A model generated the notes under the pieces. That model had not been told where the DNA came from. It did no database searches and saw nothing but the letters and a program-made list of their open reading frames with translations. This document shows, piece after piece, positions 1 through 5,582 of a DNA stretch of 5,664 nt. A program made the translations under genes and the position numbers. Location: the NCBI GenBank assembly GCA_905236315.1, contig CAJOPO010000379.1, positions 1 to 5,664 on the forward strand, given 5' to 3'. This DNA comes from an uncultured Treponema sp. (GTDB taxonomy: Bacteria > Spirochaetota > Spirochaetia > Treponematales > Treponemataceae). Within the stretch, counting starts at the first letter, position 1. Every line of letters starts with the position of its first letter.

Positions 1-208
1 CTATTCCGGCTTGCATTTCTGCCACCTCTATAGCTTCTTTAATAGAAGACATAGCCGCGTCAATATTTATAATTACTCCATTCTTAAGACCTTTTGAATG
101 ATTTTTTGCTGCTCCTATAATTTTTAACTCTTGGGCATCATTAACTTCACCTATAACAACGCGAATATTACAAGTACCAATATCAAGCCCCACAATAAAG
201 TTGCTCAA
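1..208 (-). CDS. ftsA: Cell division protein FtsA, N-terminal fragment (cut by window edge)
   Basis: FtsA is an actin-fold ATPase that binds the membrane through a C-terminal helix, anchors FtsZ filaments and recruits later divisome proteins. Only 69 codons plus one base are visible. The translation begins MSNFIVGLDIGTCNIRVVIG, which matches the first beta hairpin and phosphate-1 loop of FtsA (GLDIGT followed by a V-x-V-x-I-G-E type strand). A helix rich in Ala and Glu (residues about 53-67) follows, as in subdomain 1A. The start is TTG at 208-206: GAGGAGG lies 5 nt upstream and the next in-frame ATG is about 55 codons in, past the phosphate loop. It follows ftsQ by 16 nt and is probably co-transcribed with it. 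Subdomain 1C, the ATP-binding remainder and the membrane helix are outside the window. FtsA is well supported over MreB or DnaK by the N-terminal pattern and by its place after ftsQ; ftsZ would be expected next. Confidence 0.93.
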   Translation of the reverse strand, partial: MSNFIVGLDIGTCNIRVVIGEVNDAQELKIIGAAKNHSKGLKNGVIINIDAAMSSIKEAIEVAEMQAGI

Positions 209-213
209 TGTAG

Positions 214-220
214 CCTCCTC
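214..220 (-). promoter_or_regulatory. Strong Shine-Dalgarno for ftsA
   Basis: The minus strand reads GAGGAGG, then CTACA, then the TTG start at 208-206. It is the longest match to the 16S anti-Shine-Dalgarno in the window, at near-ideal spacing. It decides the non-ATG start of ftsA and lies in the 16-nt ftsQ-ftsA gap. Confidence 0.85.
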
Positions 221-224
221 AAAC

Positions 225-1118
225 TTAATGCCTACGATAAGAGACTGCTCCGTAACGGAGATCTAATTCACCAGCATCTGCTTCTATGGAATTAACAATA
301 TCAAGAGCAACCATCATCTTTTTAAGCTGTTCCTCATCTAAGGAACGGTCTGTAAGAACTTTTACATGTGTATGGATTGGATATAGAATTAATTCATAAT
401 TTCCATAATCCTTAGGAACAACTTGAATTTCTGAAACAGCCGCAAAATACTTCTGTTCTAAAGCACTCAATTCTGCAATACGTTCCATAAGGGTGCAATA
501 TTTAGAAGGAAGACGCATACCATCTTGTATACGGTCTATAGGCAAACCAGAAATAAGAGGAATGTTGCTATCATTAACACCTAAAGTTATACCACCTGTG
601 AATAATACACCATTTTTATCTATTTGAACAGATATAGAGCGACCATTTTCACTAACAATAGAGCGAGCAACAGGAATGCGTTCAGTAACCTTTATAAAAA
701 CTTTATCTGGAAACTGTTTATCGACAGAAACCTTTTCTATACTAGGTATTTCACTCAAAATAGAAACAGCCTTTGCTACATCAAATTGTATCCAAGTGGC
801 ACTACCTATTTCATTTACCTTAGAAGTTAATTGCTCAACCGTCAAATTCTTTATACCAGAAAATTGAACCTTTACAGGTGCTAAAGAGGGTATGATTATA
901 GTATGTAAAATGCCTTCAAGAAGCAAAAGTATTAATAGAAAAAAAACAATTATTTTTAGAACTAGAGTTTTTTTATCCACTTTGCGTTTTACATTCTTAT
1001 TATCTTTTTTTACACTTTCAAATTTAGAACTCTTTAGACCAAAATCATCAAATTCTGAAAATGGAATATCTGAGAATGGAACATTTGTATATTTTTTAGA
1101 ATAAGCACTCTCACTCAT
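225..1118 (-). CDS. ftsQ: Cell division protein FtsQ/DivIB
   Basis: A single-pass membrane protein of 297 residues that works with FtsL and FtsB/DivIC to control septal peptidoglycan synthesis. The cytoplasmic N-terminus (1-50) begins with an acidic and aromatic stretch (about 14-27, PFSDIPFSEFDDFG) and turns basic before the membrane (37-50). A transmembrane helix follows (about 51-76), then a POTRA domain (about 82-152) that ends in the family hallmark FPDKVFIKVTERIPVA (136-151). The beta domain continues to about 290, with IDKNGVLF (167-173 region) and PLISG (187-191). Length and layout are normal for FtsQ/DivIB. The ATG at 1118 is the first possible start: an in-frame TAG lies two codons upstream. 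It overlaps the end of ftsW by 8 nt, which suggests coupled translation. ftsA follows after 16 nt. FtsQ and DivIB are names for the same family; spirochaete proteins are often called DivIB. Confidence 0.92.
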   Translation of the reverse strand: MSESAYSKKYTNVPFSDIPFSEFDDFGLKSSKFESVKKDNKNVKRKVDKKTLVLKIIVFFLLILLLLEGILHTIIIPSLAPVKVQFSGIKNLTVEQLTSKVNEIGSATWIQFDVAKAVSILSEIPSIEKVSVDKQFPDKVFIKVTERIPVARSIVSENGRSISVQIDKNGVLFTGGITLGVNDSNIPLISGLPIDRIQDGMRLPSKYCTLMERIAELSALEQKYFAAVSEIQVVPKDYGNYELILYPIHTHVKVLTDRSLDEEQLKKMMVALDIVNSIEADAGELDLRYGAVSYRRH

Positions 1119-2313
1119 CTGCTAGCCCCATATCATTAAAACTTTCATAACTATCATATTGCATATCTTGAACATCAATGTCTTTATCATCCATTGTAGA
1201 TACATTTATAATAAAGCCACACATACAACTTGTAGAAAGTAATGAAGAACCACCAGATGAGAAAAATGGTAATGGAATACCTGTAGTTGGCACAGAGCCA
1301 CAAGAAACAGCCACATTTATTAGGGATTGAACTACAATCATTGCAAGACAACCAAAAGCTGCATAGCATGCAAATCTATTAGTACAATTCAATACTATAT
1401 GCATTCCTCTTATAGCAAAAAAGATTAAAAGAACAAAATATGCAGTTACTCCAACTAGTCCCATAGCACTAGCCCAACCTGCAAATATATAGTCAGCCTG
1501 AACTTCTGGAATACTACTAACAGTATTTAATCCCGCTCCTAAGCCACTTCCCCATACACCACCTGCACTAATTGCCCTCTTTGCAGCCCATTGTTGAAAT
1601 CCAGAAGTCTGTATAAATTCTTCAGGGTGAAAAAAAGCAACCATGCGCATAATTCTATATGGTTCCATAGCAATAAGAAGCACTGTAGCAGGAATAGCAA
1701 GTAAAACAAGAGGCCCAAACCATGTCATGCGAGCACCTGAAACAAAAAACATAATGCAACCAATGCCAAATATAAAAACGCCTGTTGAAAAATCTTTTTG
1801 TAAAAAAATAACTAAAACAAATATAAACAAGCCAATTAGCGGGTACAAAAAGTTTTTTTGCTCTGAATTATCACTGTTAAGATACTTATCAAATAAATTT
1901 GCCAAAAACAATACAACTGCAAATTTTGCAAATTCTGAAGGTTGTAAGGTAGCAAAGTGTCCTATATTGATCCAGCGAGATGCTCCTTTTCTTTCAGAAC
2001 CAATACCAGGAACTATTGCTAATAGACATAAAAACAAAGACCCCATAACAATAAAAGGCAAAGCTTTGCGTATCTTTCTTATAGGGATAATAGAAAAAAT
2101 GATAAGAGTAAAAAAAGAAATTACAGACCACATAAGTTGTCTTGTAAAAAAATAATATTTATTTCCAAATAAATATTGTGCCCTGTCTGGTGTACACACT
2201 AATAAAGTAAACAGCCCTAAACCCCATAACAAAATTATGGAAGAGATAAATAAAAAATCTGTTCGACTATAATTTTTACCTAGTTTACTAGGATAAAAAG
2301 TAAAACCACCCAT
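1111..2313 (-). CDS. ftsW: Septal peptidoglycan glycosyltransferase FtsW (SEDS family)
   Basis: A polytopic membrane protein of 400 residues that polymerises lipid II into glycan strands at the septum, normally paired with a class B penicillin-binding protein. About ten hydrophobic segments are visible (for example 21-42, 60-77, 84-102, 158-171, 177-193, 199-216, 277-300, 318-338, 355-372). SEDS motifs in order: KGASRWINIG (109-118, with R113 and W114), QPSEFAK (124-130), QKDFSTG (172-178), KRAISAGGVWGSGLG (245-259), SIPEVQADYIF (267-277) and the GIPLPFFSSGGSS block (345-357). D274 aligns with the Asp that is essential in FtsW and RodA. The usual EELG after that block is ASAMG here (281-285). 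A 30-residue acidic tail (371-400) ends the protein. The ATG at 2313 shares one base with the murF stop (TAATG), with AGAAGG about 9 nt upstream. RodA is the alternative; position in a dcw cluster between murF and ftsQ favours FtsW. Confidence 0.93.
   Translation of the reverse strand: MGGFTFYPSKLGKNYSRTDFLFISSIILLWGLGLFTLLVCTPDRAQYLFGNKYYFFTRQLMWSVISFFTLIIFSIIPIRKIRKALPFIVMGSLFLCLLAIVPGIGSERKGASRWINIGHFATLQPSEFAKFAVVLFLANLFDKYLNSDNSEQKNFLYPLIGLFIFVLVIFLQKDFSTGVFIFGIGCIMFFVSGARMTWFGPLVLLAIPATVLLIAMEPYRIMRMVAFFHPEEFIQTSGFQQWAAKRAISAGGVWGSGLGAGLNTVSSIPEVQADYIFAGWASAMGLVGVTAYFVLLIFFAIRGMHIVLNCTNRFACYAAFGCLAMIVVQSLINVAVSCGSVPTTGIPLPFFSSGGSSLLSTSCMCGFIINVSTMDDKDIDVQDMQYDSYESFNDMGLADE
1123..1130 (-). 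promoter_or_regulatory. Wobble-type ribosome binding site for ftsQ
   Basis: The minus strand reads TGGGGCTA, with GGGG ending 7 nt before the ftsQ ATG. GGGG can pair with the CCUC of the anti-Shine-Dalgarno using one G-U pair. The same 8-mer precedes rsmH. It lies inside the 3' end of ftsW, so ribosomes finishing ftsW may also supply initiation. Confidence 0.45.
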
Positions 2314-3731
2314 TATTTTTTACCTTCTGTTAGTAGGGAAGTAATACGTTCTAGTCTCATTCCCCTAGAGCCTTTTATTAGTATAATATCAGAAGGAGAA
2401 GCCTTTTCTTGAACAGTTTTTACAACTTTTTCTATTACAGAATCATCACTGCCCTTAAAAAATAGCACATTATTATTATATTTTATAGCTTCATTATATG
2501 CATTTTCAACTTCTTCTCCCACAAATAAAATAAGTTTAGAAGTGCAATGTGCGGCAATATTACCTATACGAGAATGCTCAAGTTTTGAATTATCACCAAG
2601 CTCTAGCATATCACCTAGAATAAGAATTTTATCACCATCTTTTATAGAAGAAATAAATTCTATAGCTTTTTCCATTGAATCTGGATTAGCATTATAACAA
2701 TCTTGTACTATAGTATATTTATCACGTATAACCTCTCCTCGCCCAAACATATGCTCTAAAGAAGTAATTCCTAAAGCTATTTGATTAGGAGTAAGTTGTA
2801 GTAAATGAGCAAGAGCTACTGCCCCTAACATATTTTTATAGTTATACTCACCAGGTAACTTTAGAGTACAAGGCTCTCCCTCTATAGTAAAATCTGTGCC
2901 ATCAAGTCCCCTATCCGCTACAAACTTAACATAATCATTTTCTTCTTTACCATAAAAAACAACATTTCCGTCTACACATTCTGCTAAAAAATCAGCAAAA
3001 TCATCATCACGAGGAATGAATGCAGTACCAAAGCTATGAAAATAATCAAATATATGAGCTTTTTCCCTTGCAATATTTTCTCTACTTCCTAAATTTCCTA
3101 TATGTGCTGTACCTATATTAGTTATAATAGCAAAACGAGGTTTTAAAACATTTGCAATTTCTGCCATTTCATTTTTACGATTCATCCCCATTTCAAAGAC
3201 ACCAACTTGGTGTTCCTTTCTAATATTAAAAACAGAGAGAGGAAGCCCTGTTTCGCTATTAAGATTACCTTGATTTGAAATTACAGAGTATTTTTGCGAA
3301 AGAATTGATACAAGCAATTCTTTTGTAGTAGTTTTACCACTAGAACCTGTTATGCCAACTTTTATAAGATTAGGGAATTGCTCAACATATTCAGCAGCTA
3401 TGTTTTGTAAAGCCGTTAAAGTATTTTCCACAGCAATAAAAAAAACTTTAGGGTGCTTTAAAGAAAGTGATGTAAATAGCTCTGGATTATCTTCATAGTT
3501 CTTCATACAAATAAAAACTACACTACATCCCTTTTCTATTGCTTGAGCTATATATTTATGTCCGTCTTGCGTAGTACCGATTAAAGGAACAAATAAAGTA
3601 TTAGAACATACATTCCTACTATCAGTTTGTATTGAAGTAAAGCAAAAATCTCCAGAGCCTAAAACGTGAATACCATTACAAGATTGTATAACTTGCTCCA
3701 ATGTTAAAAGACTATTTTTCATATCACTCAT
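2313..3731 (-). CDS. murF: UDP-N-acetylmuramoyl-tripeptide--D-alanyl-D-alanine ligase MurF
   Basis: A cytoplasmic Mur ligase of 472 residues that adds D-Ala-D-Ala to the UDP-MurNAc-tripeptide using ATP, the last soluble step before MraY. The N-terminal substrate domain shows TDSRNV (36-41) and DGHKYIAQA (56-64). The central ATPase domain has the P-loop GITGSSGKTTTKE (126-138, K133), NQGNLNSETGLPLS (153-166), EMGMN (180-184) and TNIGTAHIGNLGS (204-216). K224 in REKAHIF sits where the family has its carbamylated lysine. The C-terminal domain has GRGEVI (330-335), QDCYNANPDSM (343-353), LGDMLELG (372-379) and IKGSRGMRLERI (452-463). YNANP and KGSRGM are MurF hallmarks and separate it from MurE, MurC and MurD. 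Length is normal and no key motif is missing. It overlaps ftsL by 4 nt (ATGA), with AAGGA about 9-10 nt upstream. If this is a treponeme, the third peptide residue may be ornithine rather than diaminopimelate (known for Treponema, inferred here). Confidence 0.95.
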   Translation of the reverse strand: MSDMKNSLLTLEQVIQSCNGIHVLGSGDFCFTSIQTDSRNVCSNTLFVPLIGTTQDGHKYIAQAIEKGCSVVFICMKNYEDNPELFTSLSLKHPKVFFIAVENTLTALQNIAAEYVEQFPNLIKVGITGSSGKTTTKELLVSILSQKYSVISNQGNLNSETGLPLSVFNIRKEHQVGVFEMGMNRKNEMAEIANVLKPRFAIITNIGTAHIGNLGSRENIAREKAHIFDYFHSFGTAFIPRDDDFADFLAECVDGNVVFYGKEENDYVKFVADRGLDGTDFTIEGEPCTLKLPGEYNYKNMLGAVALAHLLQLTPNQIALGITSLEHMFGRGEVIRDKYTIVQDCYNANPDSMEKAIEFISSIKDGDKILILGDMLELGDNSKLEHSRIGNIAAHCTSKLILFVGEEVENAYNEAIKYNNNVLFFKGSDDSVIEKVVKTVQEKASPSDIILIKGSRGMRLERITSLLTEGKK

Positions 3732-4027
3732 TGCTGTCCGTCCTTCATTTCCACACGTATAATCTCATCTGTTTCTGCTTTTCTCATATCTAACTCTCTT
3801 TCTGCAATTCTTTCAATTCTATCACTACCAGAGAGTAAACTAATATCTGTTATTAATTTTTTATTTTCTTCGACCAATTCTTGCTGTTTTTTTTCTAAAT
3901 CCAAAACTTGTTTTTCTAAATCTGCATATTTTCGAGACTGCATTGCATTAAAAATTAACATACAAGGAATACTTACAGCTACAAGACAAACTATAACACC
4001 TTCCATAATATATCTAAATTTTTTCAT
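3728..4027 (-). CDS. ftsL: Cell division protein FtsL-like, small bitopic membrane protein
   Basis: A 99-residue protein with the FtsL/DivIC layout. It has a short basic N-terminus (MKKFR), one transmembrane helix (about 7-27), and a heptad-rich coiled coil (about 33-66, with LEKQVLDLEKKQQELVEENK). The short C-terminal part contains SDRIERIAERELDMRKA (68-84), which resembles the conserved end of the family. FtsL pairs through its coiled coil with FtsB/DivIC, binds FtsQ, and helps activate FtsW and its partner transpeptidase. Sequence alone cannot cleanly separate FtsL from FtsB/DivIC. The name rests on its position directly after rsmH, the usual ftsL slot. The ATG at 4027 shares a base with the rsmH stop (TAATG), and the GTGGAGAG region about 8 nt upstream could serve as ribosome binding site. 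It overlaps murF by 4 nt. The ftsI that normally follows ftsL is absent. An A8 run (3887-3894) lies within the coiled-coil codons. Confidence 0.82.
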   Translation of the reverse strand: MKKFRYIMEGVIVCLVAVSIPCMLIFNAMQSRKYADLEKQVLDLEKKQQELVEENKKLITDISLLSGSDRIERIAERELDMRKAETDEIIRVEMKDGQQ

Positions 4028-5013
4028 TACATACTCTCCACACCAATAAGCCGTTCTTGTCCTGCGTTTCTAATTTTTCTTATTACACGCAATTTTGCAC
4101 TTCTTGAAGGAGAATTTTGAGCAATTTCTTGCTCTGTTGCCGTAATAGGTTTACGAGTAATAATTTGAGCGCAAGGAGTTCCACCACATATACAAGTCGG
4201 AATTTCTTTGCTACAAACACATTGCTTTCCTAAATTACGAAAATAATTTTTTACAATTCTATCTTCCAAAGAATGAAAAGTAATTACTCCCATCTTACCG
4301 TCATCTGATAATATATTAAAAGCATTATGCAAAGACTCAGGCAAATATCGCAATTCACCGTTAACACGTATGCGAAGTGCTTGAAAAGTACGTGTTGCAG
4401 GGTGAATCTGACCATGACGATAAGACGAGGGCACTGCATTATAAATTATATCTGCAAGAGATTTTGTCGAACAAATATGAGCAGTTTTTCTACTTTTTAC
4501 TATAGAAGCAGCTATCCTACGAGAATATTTCTCATCCGAATACAAATAAATCATATCTGCCAATTCTTGTTCTGGCATAGAATTTATTATATCCTCAGCT
4601 GTAATTCCCGTAGAAGTATCAAGCCTCATATCAAGTTTTTCATCATATCTAAAAGAGAATCCCCTCCCACTTTTTTCATAATGAAAAACACTAATACCTA
4701 AATCAAATAAAATAAGGTCAGGATGTCGTTTATCCATAGGATAATTTTTATAAAAATCATAAAACCATCCGTTATAAAACGACATTCTGTCCTCAAATAA
4801 AGCTAAACGTTCGCGGGCAGTTTTTTGAATAACACTGTCAGCGTCAACGCCTAACACATGTAATGCAGGATACTTTTGCAAAAAGTTAAAAGAATGTCCG
4901 CCTTCACCCAATGTAGAGTCAATCATGAATGTATCATGCTCATATTTTTCACCAATAGGAGAAAGATATGATAGACATTCATTTAACAACACAGGTGTAT
5001 GAACAATCTGCAC
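4027..5013 (-). CDS. rsmH: 16S rRNA (cytosine(1402)-N(4))-methyltransferase RsmH (MraW)
   Basis: An S-adenosylmethionine-dependent methyltransferase of 328 residues that modifies N4 of C1402 in the 16S rRNA decoding centre. Family motifs in order: TPVLLNE (6-12), the SAM-binding loop DSTLGEGGHS (32-41), GVDADS (55-60), LFDLGIS (102-108), RGFSF and LDMRLD (117-132), HPATRTFQALRIRVNGEL (204-221), and ITFHSLEDRIVKNYF (234-248). The C-terminal segment ends with ITRKPI and SPSRSAKLRVIRKI. Length is typical. Five cysteines at 255, 257, 264, 266 and 271 form a CxC-CxC-C cluster before it. The start is GTG at 5013: the frame is closed by TAA 11 codons upstream with no ATG between, and TVHTPVLL-type sequence starts at once, as in the family. 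The 48-nt gap after mraZ has no visible terminator, so it should be transcribed from the mraZ promoter. Its stop codon overlaps the ftsL start. Confidence 0.95.
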   Translation of the reverse strand: MQIVHTPVLLNECLSYLSPIGEKYEHDTFMIDSTLGEGGHSFNFLQKYPALHVLGVDADSVIQKTARERLALFEDRMSFYNGWFYDFYKNYPMDKRHPDLILFDLGISVFHYEKSGRGFSFRYDEKLDMRLDTSTGITAEDIINSMPEQELADMIYLYSDEKYSRRIAASIVKSRKTAHICSTKSLADIIYNAVPSSYRHGQIHPATRTFQALRIRVNGELRYLPESLHNAFNILSDDGKMGVITFHSLEDRIVKNYFRNLGKQCVCSKEIPTCICGGTPCAQIITRKPITATEQEIAQNSPSRSAKLRVIRKIRNAGQERLIGVESM

Positions 5014-5018
5014 TTTTT

Positions 5019-5026
5019 TAGCCCCA
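5019..5026 (-). promoter_or_regulatory. Wobble-type ribosome binding site for rsmH
   Basis: The minus strand reads TGGGGCTA, with GGGG ending 8 nt before the GTG start of rsmH. It supports that non-ATG start. It is identical to the 8-mer in front of ftsQ. The rest of the 48-nt mraZ-rsmH gap (5014-5061) is AT-rich and shows no hairpin, promoter or other site I can support. Confidence 0.45.
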
Positions 5027-5061
5027 TTACATTTAAAATAGCAAAGTTAAATTAAGAAATC

Positions 5062-5505
5062 TTACAAAAGTATATCTTGCATACTTTCCATAGCTTCTTG
5101 TACAGAATTAGAAGAACTATTCTCAAAATTCTCATAAGTTTGTGCATTCCATAATTCCATATACTTATTCATACCGAATATAATACATTCATTACCTGCA
5201 CTAAGCGAAGCATAATCTCTTAATTCTTGGGGTATAGAAAGGCGACCCGATTTATCAAAGACGAGCTTTGCAGCCTTTCCTATAAAATGGCGCATAATAA
5301 GACGTTTTTGATTGTTAAAAATGGACGCCGAACCAATAATTTTATTAGTCAGCGTTGTCCATTCGTCTGTCGTAAAAAGCATAAGACAGTTGTCAAGGCC
5401 TTGCGTTACATAGAGTTCGTTTTGTTGCAGAACAGACCGCAATTTAGCTGGAAAACTAAATCTTCCTTTGTCGTCCAGCATTGAACGGTACTCACCGATT
5501 AGCAT
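5062..5505 (-). CDS. mraZ: Transcriptional regulator MraZ
   Basis: MraZ is a ring-forming DNA-binding protein with two SpoVT/AbrB-like half domains. It represses its own dcw operon by binding TGGGN direct repeats near the promoter. Both half-domain signatures are present: LDDKGRFSFPAKLR near the N-terminus and FDKSGRLSIPQELRDYASL near the middle, each with the family's D-x-x-G-R pattern. A C-terminal ELWNAQTYENF segment matches the family's usual end, and length (147 residues from this start) is normal. I chose ATG at 5505 because MLIGEY aligns with the usual MraZ beginning (M-x-x-G). The frame also opens at GTG 5526 (154 residues) or ATG 5511. The GTG is split between two units of the operator repeat, so it may be accidental. 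No start has a strong Shine-Dalgarno. As first gene of the cluster it lies directly behind the promoter at 5555-5582. Confidence 0.93.
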   Translation of the reverse strand: MLIGEYRSMLDDKGRFSFPAKLRSVLQQNELYVTQGLDNCLMLFTTDEWTTLTNKIIGSASIFNNQKRLIMRHFIGKAAKLVFDKSGRLSIPQELRDYASLSAGNECIIFGMNKYMELWNAQTYENFENSSSNSVQEAMESMQDILL

Positions 5506-5555
5506 TTCCATGCCACTATCTACCACTTTTTCCCACTATTTCCCACTTATTTCCA
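5506..5555 (-). promoter_or_regulatory. Putative MraZ operator: five direct repeats at 10-bp period
   Basis: On the minus strand five units start with TGG at 5555, 5545, 5535, 5525 and 5515: TGGAA, TGGGA, TGGGA, TGGTA and TGGCA, each followed by five AT-rich bases. The middle two are exact TGGGN sites. Four of the five are preceded by G, giving GTGG. TGGGN repeats with 5-nt spacers are the published binding pattern of E. coli MraZ. The array starts at the last base of the -10 box, covers the likely transcription start and ends directly at the ATG of mraZ. Bound MraZ should therefore block initiation or early elongation. Confidence 0.8.
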
Positions 5556-5582
5556 TTTTACCGTTTTTTTTTATAATGTCAA
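5555..5582 (-). promoter_or_regulatory. Sigma-70-type promoter of the dcw operon
   Basis: The -35 box is a perfect TTGACA (5577-5582) and the -10 box is TAAAAT (5555-5560, one mismatch to TATAAT), separated by 16 nt. The spacer holds a run of nine A (5564-5572 on the opposite strand read as T). Transcription should begin near 5548, giving a leader of about 40 nt to the ATG at 5505. This is the only strong promoter I see in the window, and it can serve every gene listed. Confidence 0.8.

Noticed and set aside
1643..2155. Plus-strand open frame of 170 codons antisense to ftsW
   Set aside because: It lies wholly inside ftsW, has a random-looking Lys/Asn/Ile-rich translation with no domain pattern, and has no convincing ribosome binding site. 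It is a shadow of the hydrophobic membrane codons.
3887..3894. A8 run in ftsL (and a similar run near 939-946 in ftsQ) as a programmed slippage site
   Set aside because: Both frames continue intact to family-typical ends, no stimulatory hairpin is evident, and such runs are expected in Lys- and Phe-rich codons at low GC.
4327..4701. Plus-strand open frame of 124 codons antisense to rsmH
   Set aside because: It opposes conserved RsmH motifs and its translation shows no recognisable family or membrane topology.
5391..5396. TTGACA on the minus strand inside mraZ as an internal promoter
   Set aside because: No acceptable -10 box lies 16-18 nt downstream; the bases encode part of the MraZ core.
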